Origin: CAVQFC01 sp036497895
GTDB lineage: Bacteria; Acidobacteriota; Vicinamibacteria; Vicinamibacterales; CAVVIG01
Length of the DNA stretch: 5,319 bases
Assembly: GCA_036497895.1 (NCBI GenBank)
Contig: DASXIR010000080.1
Span: forward strand, 1-5,319
Reading direction: 5' to 3'
Shown here piece by piece: positions 1-5,319 of the stretch (the first letter of the stretch is position 1; every line of letters begins with the position of its first letter). The notes beneath the pieces were generated by a model, which saw only the letters and a list, made by a program, of their open reading frames with translations, did no database searches and was not told the DNA's origin. The translations under genes were made by a program, and so were the position numbers.

Positions 1-1
1 G

Positions 2-847
2 GCGCAGTCGCAGGCCGCGACGGCGCAGCAGAATCTGGTGACAGCGCAAGGCACCATGCGAACCACCGAACTCGCCCTAAAGCGCCTGATCGTCGGCGGC
101 GCCGAGGATCCGAACTGGAACGTCCAGTTGAATCCAGTGGATCGTCCGGATTTTCGTCCGGAACCGATCGACCTTGACGCCTCGGTGCGCCGCGCGCTCG
201 CTGAACGGACGGACTTGATCATCGCCAAACAGACCATGCAGGGAAACGATGTCACGCTGAAGTACCTGAAAGATCAGTTGAAGCCCCAGGCCGACTTCGT
301 CCTGACCTACGGCGGCACCGGCGTCGGTGGAACCCAGCTGGTCAAGGATTCGACCGCCGTGAACTCGCCGGTCATCAGCACGATTCCCGGCGGCTATGGC
401 GACGCGCTGGATTCCCAGTTCACCAACCCGCGCTGGACGGCGCAGGTGAACTTCTCGTATCCGCTCGGCACCAGCTTCCAGGAGGCGTCGGTGGCGCGCG
501 CGCGCGTGCAGTTGAACCAGGTGCAGGCGCAGGTGAAACAGATCGAGCTCCAGGTCGCGACCGACGTCACCAACGCCATCATCAACGTCCAGTCCGGCGC
601 CGAACGCGTGCAGGCGGCGCAGGCGGCCCGCGCGCTGGCGCAGAAGACGCTCGAAGCGGAACAGAGCAAGTTCGAGGTCGGGATGTCGACGAACTACAAC
701 GTGATCCTGACGCAGCGCGATCTCGCGACCGCGCAGATCAACGAGCTGCAGGCGATTCTCAATTACCGGATCTCGCTGGTCGAACTCGAGCGCCTGCAGC
801 AGACGACGCTGCAGAGTCTGGGCATCTCGATTCTCACTCCGCAGTAA
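2..847 (+). CDS. TolC-family outer-membrane efflux channel protein, C-terminal part (5' truncated by window edge)
   Basis: This is the outer-membrane exit duct of a tripartite efflux system; three copies of this family form a beta-barrel continued by a long periplasmic alpha-helical tunnel. The frame is open from base 2, so the start lies outside the window; an internal GTG at 38 and ATG at 56 fall inside a helix and are not credible starts. The 281 visible residues begin in an Ala/Gln-rich helix (AQSQAATAQQNL), followed by a spacer and the second OEP-type repeat. That repeat has a helix near nt 180-285, a strand (QADFVLTYGG), a loop of roughly 40 residues rich in Gly, Ser and Thr, a strand (RWTAQVNFSYPLG), and long amphipathic helices to the end. 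The family-typical segment KFEVGMSTNYNVILTQRDL starts at nt 668. The gene stops with TAA 13 bp before the MacA-like gene and is probably co-transcribed with it. Family assignment is secure; the exact subfamily is not. Confidence 0.93.
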   Translation, partial: AQSQAATAQQNLVTAQGTMRTTELALKRLIVGGAEDPNWNVQLNPVDRPDFRPEPIDLDASVRRALAERTDLIIAKQTMQGNDVTLKYLKDQLKPQADFVLTYGGTGVGGTQLVKDSTAVNSPVISTIPGGYGDALDSQFTNPRWTAQVNFSYPLGTSFQEASVARARVQLNQVQAQVKQIELQVATDVTNAIINVQSGAERVQAAQAARALAQKTLEAEQSKFEVGMSTNYNVILTQRDLATAQINELQAILNYRISLVELERLQQTTLQSLGISILTPQ

Positions 848-860
848 GAGACAACAGCCT

Positions 861-2555
861 ATGAAGCGAGCTCTCATCGTCATCCTGCTCATCGCCGCGG
901 TCGGTGCCGGCGTCGGCGCGTTCTACATGCGCCGCTCGGGCCCCGAGATCAGCGTGCAGACCGCGCCGATCACACGCGGCGAACTCATCGACGCGGTGGC
1001 GTCGACCGGTACGCTTCAGGCCGTTGTCAGCGTCACGGTCGGCAGCCAGGTGTCGGGCAACATCTCGTACCTGGGCGCCGACTTCAATTCGATCGTCAAG
1101 GAGGGGCAGGTCATCGCCAAGCTGGATCCGATCCTGTTCCAGGCGGCGGTCTCGCAGTCCACGGCGAACCTGGCCAACCAGAAAGCGCAGCTCGCCAAGG
1201 ATCAGGTCGCCTACAACTACCTGAAGATCACGTTCCAGCGGAACACGGATCTGCAGAAACGCGGCATCATCACGCAGGACGCGCTCGACGCGGCGAAGAG
1301 CGCGATGGATCAGAGCGCGGCCGAGATCGAGCTGGACAAAGCCCAGATCGCGCAGGCTGAAGCGCAGCTGAAGACCGCGCAGGCCAACCTCGATCACACG
1401 ATCATCACCTCTCCCATCAACGGAATCGTCACGCAACGCAGCGTGGACGTCGGGCAGACCGTGCAGTCGAGCATGACCGCGCCGCAGCTCTTCATCATCG
1501 CGGCCGATCTGACCAAGATGCAGGTCAGCGCGAACATCGACGAATCGGACGTCGGCCGCGTGCGGCCGGGCCAGGACGTCACGTTCCGCGTGGACGCGTA
1601 TCCCGGCGTCGATTTCCGCGGGCAGGTCGCGCAGATCCGGCTCAATCCGGTGGTCGTCAACAACGTGACGACGTACGCGACGATGATCAACGTGCCGAAC
1701 GACGATCTGCGACTGAAGCCCGGCATGACGGCGAACCTGAAGGTGCAAATCGCACGGCGGGCGGACGCGATGCGCCTGCCGAACACCGCGCTCCGTTTCC
1801 GCCCGACGAGCGACATGTTCGCGGCGCTCAATCAGCCGGTTCCGCCCGAAGCGCAGTTCGGCCGCGGCGGTCGCGGCGGCGGACGTAACGCCGGCGGCGC
1901 GAACGGCGCGGCACCCGCCGCGGGCGCGACTGCCACGACTCCGGCTCCGGTAGCCGCGGGCACGGCTGCGGCACCCGCCACTGGCGCGGCCGCAGGCGGA
2001 TCGACGGCCGCATCCGGCGACACGGGCGGACGCGGCGGCGATCCGGCCGAGCGTCAGGCGCGGATGCTGGAGCGGTTCAAAGGCATGTCGCCCGACGAGC
2101 AGAAACAGTTCGTCGCGCGCATGAAGGAGCGCGGACAGGACACGACGGAGTTCGAGAAGCTGTTGCCGAAAGCGCCGGCGAAGAGCGCCGCGGCAGCCAA
2201 GAACGCCGGCGACAGCAAGTTCCAGTTCGTGCCGAAGTACGGCGCCGCCCAGAGCGGTCAAACGATCGACGCGCTGTTCGCGCCGGTCGCGACGCCCGAC
2301 ACTCGCGGTCGCGCGTGGATCTTCGTCGACCATCAGCTGAAGGCCGTCAACATCCGGCTCGGCATCACCGACGGAACGTACACCGAACTGATCGGCGGCG
2401 ATGTGCAACCGCCGATGGAAGTGGTGACCGGGGTCACCGGCCTCGGATCCACTCGAACGACGGCAGGCGCAGCCGGGAATCCGTTGATGCCGAACCAGCG
2501 CGGCGGCCCCGGTGGAATTCCGGGAGGTGGCGGCGCACCCGGGCGAGGCCGTTAA
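861..2555 (+). CDS. macA: MacA-like periplasmic adaptor (HlyD/membrane fusion protein family) with large C-terminal-domain insert
   Basis: This adaptor should link the inner-membrane ABC permease to the TolC-like channel across the periplasm. The start ATG at 861 gives a short Lys-Arg head and a hydrophobic anchor at residues 4-22; a weak AAGAGA (846-851) lies 9 bp upstream. Domains in order are: first lipoyl half (about 58-90, with VGSQVSGNI and VKEGQVIAKLD), alpha-helical hairpin (about 93-178), second lipoyl half (about 180-215, SPINGIVTQRSVDVGQTV), and a beta-barrel domain (about 218-300). The membrane-proximal domain starts with LPNTALRFRPT (306-316) and resumes at GRAWIFVDHQLKAVNIRLGITDGTYTEL (483-510). 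Between these is an insert of about 165 residues, which explains the length of 564 against about 370 for E. coli MacA. The tail is Gly/Arg/Pro-rich. The docking-tip motif reads R127, L131, T138, where AcrA has Ser at the last position. The stop is 2 bp before the ATPase gene. The family call is firm; the symbol rests on context and the membrane-proximal motif. Confidence 0.92.
   Translation: MKRALIVILLIAAVGAGVGAFYMRRSGPEISVQTAPITRGELIDAVASTGTLQAVVSVTVGSQVSGNISYLGADFNSIVKEGQVIAKLDPILFQAAVSQSTANLANQKAQLAKDQVAYNYLKITFQRNTDLQKRGIITQDALDAAKSAMDQSAAEIELDKAQIAQAEAQLKTAQANLDHTIITSPINGIVTQRSVDVGQTVQSSMTAPQLFIIAADLTKMQVSANIDESDVGRVRPGQDVTFRVDAYPGVDFRGQVAQIRLNPVVVNNVTTYATMINVPNDDLRLKPGMTANLKVQIARRADAMRLPNTALRFRPTSDMFAALNQPVPPEAQFGRGGRGGGRNAGGANGAAPAAGATATTPAPVAAGTAAAPATGAAAGGSTAASGDTGGRGGDPAERQARMLERFKGMSPDEQKQFVARMKERGQDTTEFEKLLPKAPAKSAAAAKNAGDSKFQFVPKYGAAQSGQTIDALFAPVATPDTRGRAWIFVDHQLKAVNIRLGITDGTYTELIGGDVQPPMEVVTGVTGLGSTRTTAGAAGNPLMPNQRGGPGGIPGGGGAPGRGR
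1860..2039 (+). repeat. Low-complexity Gly/Ala/Arg-rich coding tract inside the MacA-like gene
   Basis: About 180 bp made largely of GGC, GCG, GCC and CGC-type codons encode residues 334-393 of the adaptor: first a Gly/Arg cluster (GRGGRGGGRNAGG), then an Ala/Pro/Thr-rich stretch, then a Gly-rich close. No fold is expected, so this is probably a flexible linker. It is in frame and free of stops, so it appears to be a genuine part of the protein rather than a frameshift artefact. Confidence 0.8.
1908..1990 (+). repeat. Imperfect direct repeat with a 60-bp period inside the low-complexity tract
   Basis: The 12-mer GCGGCACCCGCC occurs at 1908-1919 and again at 1968-1979, exactly 60 bp (20 codons) apart, and similarity continues for about 11 bp beyond each copy. 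In the protein this appears as GAAPAAGATA (349-358) against AAAPATGAAA (369-378). The in-frame spacing suggests the linker grew by duplication or replication slippage; codon bias alone could produce a shorter match. Confidence 0.6.
2543..2548 (+). promoter_or_regulatory. Probable ribosome binding site for the ATPase gene, inside the end of the MacA-like gene
   Basis: GCGAGG, 9 bp before the ATG at 2558, is a moderate Shine-Dalgarno match lying in the last codons of the adaptor gene. With only 2 bp between the adaptor stop and the ATPase start, translational coupling is likely. It supports 2558 as the start rather than any codon further upstream in the same frame. Confidence 0.5.
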
Positions 2556-2557
2556 CG

Positions 2558-3310
2558 ATGTCGCTCGTCATCTCGGTCAAGAATCTCGTCAAGACGTACG
2601 TCGTCGGCGAGGTCGAAGTCCGAGCACTGCGCGGCGTGAACCTCGACGTGCCTCAGGGCGAGTTCCTGGCGGTCACCGGACCATCAGGGTCGGGCAAATC
2701 GACGTTCATGCACATCGCGGGCTGTCTCGATCGTCCGACCTCGGGGCAGTACTTCCTCGACGGCCAGGATGTCTCACGCATGTCGAAGGACGAGCTCGCC
2801 GCGGTCCGGAACACGAAGATCGGCTTCGTGTTTCAGGGCTTCAACCTGCTGTCCCGAACTTCGGCGCTCGACAACGTCGAACTGCCGCTGCTCTACGGCA
2901 ACAGCACGATGAAGATGTCCGAGCGCCACAAGTGCGCGAAGGAGATGCTGACGCTCGTCGGCCTGGGCGATCGCACGGACCATCATCCCAACCAGCTTTC
3001 CGGCGGTCAGCAGCAACGCGTCGCGATCGCGCGCGCGCTCATCAACCGTCCGTCGATTCTGCTCGCGGACGAGCCCACCGGGAACCTCGACACCAAAACC
3101 AGCATCGAAGTGATGGGGATCTTCCAGCGCCTCAACCTGGAGACCGGCATCACGGTGCTGCTGATTACGCACGAGATGGACATCGCCGAGTACGGGACGC
3201 GCATCGTGACCTGCCGTGACGGGCTGGTCGTGGCTGACCGCGCCGTGGCGCGGCGGCGCGTCGCCAAGGACGAGCTGGCCGCGCTGCCACCCGCCGCGGA
3301 AGCCGTTTAA
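2558..3310 (+). CDS. macB: MacB/LolD-type ABC transporter ATP-binding protein
   Basis: This is the cytoplasmic ATPase that powers the adjacent permease. The open frame extends upstream of 2558, but the ATG there gives the expected N-terminus (MSLVISVKNLVKTY) immediately after the adaptor stop. All nucleotide-binding elements are present: A-loop Tyr14, Walker A GPSGSGKST (41-49), Q-loop Gln93 in VFQGFNLL, signature LSGGQQQR (147-154), Walker B ILLADEP (167-173) with catalytic Glu172, D-loop GNLD (175-178) and switch His205 in LLITHE. The segment GCLDRPTSG (55-63) and the ELPLLYG stretch (108-114) are typical of the MacB/LolD group. At 250 residues it is slightly longer than E. coli LolD (233), with an Ala/Arg-rich tail after residue 225. 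E. coli MacB carries this domain fused to its permease; here it is a separate polypeptide, so the symbol applies to the function shared with the next gene. No defect is visible. Confidence 0.95.
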   Translation: MSLVISVKNLVKTYVVGEVEVRALRGVNLDVPQGEFLAVTGPSGSGKSTFMHIAGCLDRPTSGQYFLDGQDVSRMSKDELAAVRNTKIGFVFQGFNLLSRTSALDNVELPLLYGNSTMKMSERHKCAKEMLTLVGLGDRTDHHPNQLSGGQQQRVAIARALINRPSILLADEPTGNLDTKTSIEVMGIFQRLNLETGITVLLITHEMDIAEYGTRIVTCRDGLVVADRAVARRRVAKDELAALPPAAEAV

Positions 3311-3316
3311 GGGAGA
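3309..3316 (+). promoter_or_regulatory. Ribosome binding site for the MacB-type permease gene
   Basis: AAGGGAGA overlaps the TAA of the ATPase gene and ends 4 bp before the ATG at 3321. It is the strongest Shine-Dalgarno-like site in the window and fixes the permease start at 3321, although the frame is open upstream to at least 3216. The first codons after the ATG are unusually AT-rich (GTA TTA ATG GTT TTT), which may keep the start unstructured. Confidence 0.7.
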
Positions 3317-3320
3317 CCAC

Positions 3321-4562
3321 ATGTCGGTATTAATGGTTTTTCGCATCGCCTTCAAGGCGCTCGGACGCAACAAGCTGCGCACGGCGCTGACGATGCTCGG
3401 CATGATCATCGGCGTCGCCGCCGTCATCACGATGGTGGCGCTGGGCACCGGGGCGCAGACGTCCATCGAAGCACAGATCCAGTCCACCGGCACGAACATG
3501 ATCATCGTGAGCGCCGGCAACTTCTCGCAGGGCGGCGTCCGCCAGGGCCAGGGCAACGCCAGCACGCTCACGCCGGACGACTCGGTCGCGGTCTCGCGGA
3601 TCCAGGGGGTGGAGTACACGGCCGCCGGCGTCAACACGCGCGGCCAGCTGATCGCGGGCAACCAGAACTGGAACACGCAGGTGCAGGGCACCGACGTGGA
3701 CTTCCCCGCGATCCGCTCGTGGCCAACGTCTTCGGGCAACTTCTTCACGCCGCAGGACGTCACGGCCGCGGCGAAGGTGTGCGTGATCGGCAGCACGGTG
3801 CGCGATCAGCTGTTCGGGCCCGATCAGGATCCGACCGGGCAAACGATCCGCATCGGCAACTCGACCGCCGCCGGCCAAACGAGCTACCCGTTCACCGTTG
3901 CCGGCGTGATGTCGAGCAAGGGTCAATCCGGTGTCGGACAGGATCAAGACGACGTGGTGTTCGTGCCGTACACGACGGTGATGAAGAAGATGCGCGGCAT
4001 CACCTTCATCCAGCAGATCACGGTGTCGGCCGCCTCCGCCACCGACACGTCCGCGACGGCGGATCGCATCGCCACGCAGCTGCGCGTGCGTCACAAGATT
4101 CAGCCGGGCGATCCGGACGACTTCATGGTCCGCACGATGGAAGAAATGGCGGCCGTACGCGTGCAGGCGACGCAGACGATGACGGCGTTGCTCGCGAGCA
4201 TCGCCGGCGTGTCGTTGCTGGTCGGCGGCATCGGCATCATGAACATCATGCTGGTGTCGGTCACGGAGCGGACGCGCGAGATCGGCTTGCGCATGGCGAT
4301 CGGCGCGCGCGGCCGCGACGTGCTGCTGCAGTTTCTCGTCGAGGCCGTTGTGCTCAGCCTGTTTGGTGGATCGATCGGCATCGCACTGGGGTTCGCATTG
4401 TCTCAGGGTGTCACGCTGTGGATGAACTGGCCCACGACCGTGTCACCAAGCGCCGTCGCAGTCGCCTTCGGATTCGCGGGCGCCATCGGCGTGTTCTTTG
4501 GGTTCTATCCGGCTCGCAAAGCCGCGGCGCTCGATCCGATCGACGCACTCCGATTCGAGTAA
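3321..4562 (+). CDS. macB: MacB-type ABC transporter permease (FtsX/MacB_PCD families)
   Basis: This inner-membrane subunit should couple ATP hydrolysis in the cytoplasm to conformational change in the periplasm, pushing substrate through the adaptor and TolC-like channel. It has the MacB topology: a short amphipathic N-terminus (FRIAFKALGRNKLRT), TM1 at about 22-43 (TALTMLGMIIGVAAVITMVALG), a large periplasmic domain (about 44-284), TM2 at 286-312, TM3 at about 335-360 and TM4 at about 376-396. The family-conserved segment SVTERTREIGLRMAIGAR (313-330) follows TM2 and should form the cytoplasmic coupling loop to the ATPase. The C-terminus, YPARKAAALDPIDALRFE, is also typical. At 413 residues it matches the permease part of MacB without the fused ATPase domain. 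Four rather than ten membrane segments argue against a larger FtsX-family exporter. A LolC/E-like role shares this topology but is less likely given the adjacent adaptor and TolC-like genes. Confidence 0.94.
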   Translation: MSVLMVFRIAFKALGRNKLRTALTMLGMIIGVAAVITMVALGTGAQTSIEAQIQSTGTNMIIVSAGNFSQGGVRQGQGNASTLTPDDSVAVSRIQGVEYTAAGVNTRGQLIAGNQNWNTQVQGTDVDFPAIRSWPTSSGNFFTPQDVTAAAKVCVIGSTVRDQLFGPDQDPTGQTIRIGNSTAAGQTSYPFTVAGVMSSKGQSGVGQDQDDVVFVPYTTVMKKMRGITFIQQITVSAASATDTSATADRIATQLRVRHKIQPGDPDDFMVRTMEEMAAVRVQATQTMTALLASIAGVSLLVGGIGIMNIMLVSVTERTREIGLRMAIGARGRDVLLQFLVEAVVLSLFGGSIGIALGFALSQGVTLWMNWPTTVSPSAVAVAFGFAGAIGVFFGFYPARKAAALDPIDALRFE

Positions 4563-4632
4563 CGAAGCGAATCGGTCCAAAAAGGCGCATGTACTTCGAA
4601 TAAAATGCGTATTGCGGTTTGAATAAGAATTC
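4563..4632 (+). promoter_or_regulatory. AT-richer intergenic gap, possible start of a second transcription unit
   Basis: These 70 bp are about 41% G+C, far below the flanking genes, and form the largest gap in the window. A TAAAAT at 4601-4606 resembles a -10 box, but no good -35 lies 16-18 bp upstream (CAAAAA at the 17-bp position). A short inverted repeat, CGCAT at 4586-4590 and ATGCG at 4605-4609, could form a hairpin with a 14-nt loop; it is weak and lacks a U-run. Composition and length fit a promoter region, but no single element is convincing, and read-through from the upstream operon cannot be excluded. Confidence 0.35.
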
Positions 4633-5319
4633 ATGATTAGAAGCTCGGTTGGACGGTCGGTAGTTCTGGGGTTCGTGCTGGTTGGCGCGCTGGCGAGCGC
4701 CGCGTGCTCGGGAGGCGAAGCGGCTCCGGCCACGCCGCCCTCAGCAGGCGGCGGACGAGGTGCGGCGCAAGTCGTACCGGTGACCACTGCCCCGGTGGTC
4801 CAGCGATCAGTGCCGCTCACGATCGAGGGCATCGGCACCGTCATCGCCGCGTCAACGGTTGCGGTGCACTCGCAGATTACCGGCGAGCTGACCTCGGTCA
4901 ACTTCGTCGAGGGCGATGAAGTGCAGCAGGGCCAGGTCATCGTCACGCTCGACAAGCGTCCACTCGAAGCGGCACTGAATCAGGCACAAGCCGCGCTCGA
5001 TCGCGATCAGGCGCAGGCCACGAACGCGCGCGCGCAGGCGACCCGTTATCTGGACCTGCAGAACCGCGGCATCGCGACCCACGAACAGGTGGATCAGATG
5101 GTTGCCAACGCCGCTGCGCTGGAGGCGACCGTCGCCTCCGATCGCGCGAATCTCGAAAGCGCGAAAGTGCAGCTCGACTACGCCACGATCCGGGCGCCGC
5201 TGACCGGCAAGACCGGACTGCTGCAGGTGCACCCGGGCAATCTCGTGCGCGCCGGCGATACCGGAGCCATCGTCACGATCAACAAGATCACGCCGGTCTA
5301 TGTGGCGTTCTCGATTCCG
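4633..5319 (+). CDS. RND-type efflux adaptor (MdtA/MexA-like HlyD-family protein), N-terminal part (3' truncated by window edge)
   Basis: This is the periplasmic adaptor of a second efflux module. The frame from ATG 4633 stays open for 229 codons to the window edge. The upstream Shine-Dalgarno is poor (AAGAA at 4626-4629 region), but this start yields a good export signal: Arg3/Arg8, a hydrophobic core (10-24) and Cys25 in ASAACSGG. That looks like a lipoprotein signal, although Ser rather than Leu sits at -3. A Pro/Gly-rich spacer (28-45) follows. The first lipoyl half is about 75-107 (VHSQITGELTSVNFVEGDEVQQGQVIVTLD), the helical hairpin about 109-182, and the second lipoyl half starts at ATIRAPLTGKTGLLQVHPGNLVRAGD (184-209). 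INKITPVYVAFSIP at the edge matches the beta-barrel entry of MdtA-type adaptors. The docking-tip residues are R138, L142 and T149. Unlike the MacA-like protein, it has no uncleaved anchor or large insert in the visible part. Its RND pump partner is expected downstream but is not seen. Confidence 0.92.
   Translation, partial: MIRSSVGRSVVLGFVLVGALASAACSGGEAAPATPPSAGGGRGAAQVVPVTTAPVVQRSVPLTIEGIGTVIAASTVAVHSQITGELTSVNFVEGDEVQQGQVIVTLDKRPLEAALNQAQAALDRDQAQATNARAQATRYLDLQNRGIATHEQVDQMVANAAALEATVASDRANLESAKVQLDYATIRAPLTGKTGLLQVHPGNLVRAGDTGAIVTINKITPVYVAFSIP

Noticed and set aside
77..892. Long - strand open frame opposite the TolC-like gene
   Set aside because: Arg/Leu-rich translation without motifs; the + strand frame matches the TolC family across its whole length.
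834..2408. Very long open frame on the - strand (over 520 codons) opposite the MacA-like gene
   Set aside because: Its product is dominated by Arg, Ala, Asp, His and Val with no recognisable domain, it mirrors the codon bias of a clearly conserved + strand gene, and GC-rich DNA readily leaves such antisense frames open.
2315..2557. Upstream extension of the ATPase frame into the MacA-like gene
   Set aside because: The extra 81 residues are Arg-rich and unlike any ABC ATPase N-terminus, while ATG 2558 gives the exact family start with a suitable ribosome binding site.
3216..3320. Upstream extension of the permease frame into the end of the ATPase gene
   Set aside because: The extra 35 residues are an out-of-frame reading of the ATPase tail; the strong AAGGGAGA site precedes ATG 3321.
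2774..3796. - strand open frame spanning the ATPase-permease junction
   Set aside because: It crosses two well-supported genes, and its translation shows no family motif and no credible ribosome binding site.
2558..4562. Lipoprotein-releasing LolCDE system as the identity of the ATPase and permease
   Set aside because: The topology is compatible, but one permease instead of two and close linkage to a MacA-like adaptor and a TolC-like channel favour a MacAB-type exporter.
3719..4603. + strand open frame in another phase within the permease gene
   Set aside because: Its translation is a low-information Arg/His/Asp-rich shadow, whereas the permease frame contains conserved membrane segments and MacB motifs.
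4585..4610. Possible rho-independent terminator after the permease gene
   Set aside because: The stem is only 5-6 bp with one G-T pair, the loop is 14 nt and no run of T follows.
4589..4622. Two tiny open frames (ATG at 4589 and 4605) in the gap, considered as leader peptides
   Set aside because: They have 4 and 5 codons, no ribosome binding site and no run of regulatory codons; chance occurrence is the simpler explanation.

Overview
The window is high-GC bacterial DNA (well over 60% G+C by eye) with five genes, all on the + strand, and all encoding parts of tripartite efflux or export machinery of a Gram-negative (double-membrane) cell. The two periplasmic adaptors and the TolC-type outer-membrane protein require a diderm host. 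The Gly/Ala/Arg-rich extensions on a MacA-like adaptor, the separate ATPase and permease genes, and the general style of the proteins fit Acidobacteriota or a similar soil phylum. That placement is an impression from protein character, not a measurement.

Layout: (1) positions 2-847, the C-terminal 281 codons of a TolC-family outer-membrane efflux protein, cut by the left edge; (2) 861-2555, a 564-residue MacA-like HlyD-family adaptor, anchored in the inner membrane, with a large insert of about 165 residues near its C-terminal end; (3) 2558-3310, a 250-residue MacB/LolD-type ATPase with every expected nucleotide-binding motif intact; (4) 3321-4562, a 413-residue MacB-type permease with four predicted membrane segments; (5) after a relatively AT-rich 70-bp gap, 4633-5319 and running off the right edge, the first 229 residues of a second adaptor, an MdtA/MexA-like predicted lipoprotein of the RND-pump type.

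Genes 1-4 are separated by 13, 2 and 10 bp and very probably form one operon encoding a complete MacAB-TolC-like exporter: the ATPase drives a mechanotransmission permease, the adaptor bridges the periplasm, and the TolC-like channel crosses the outer membrane. Family precedent suggests export of macrolides, peptides, toxins or lipid-like molecules; nothing in the window identifies the substrate. Gene 5 probably starts a second module whose RND pump would lie just beyond the right edge. No dedicated outer-membrane gene lies between the modules, so the two pumps may share the channel from gene 1.

No RNA genes, mobile elements, CRISPR arrays or convincing terminators were seen. I found no clear sign of an undescribed system. 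The most distinctive points are the insert in the MacA-like adaptor, the same Ser-to-Thr variation at the TolC-docking tip of both adaptors, and the pairing of an ABC-type and a presumed RND-type module.
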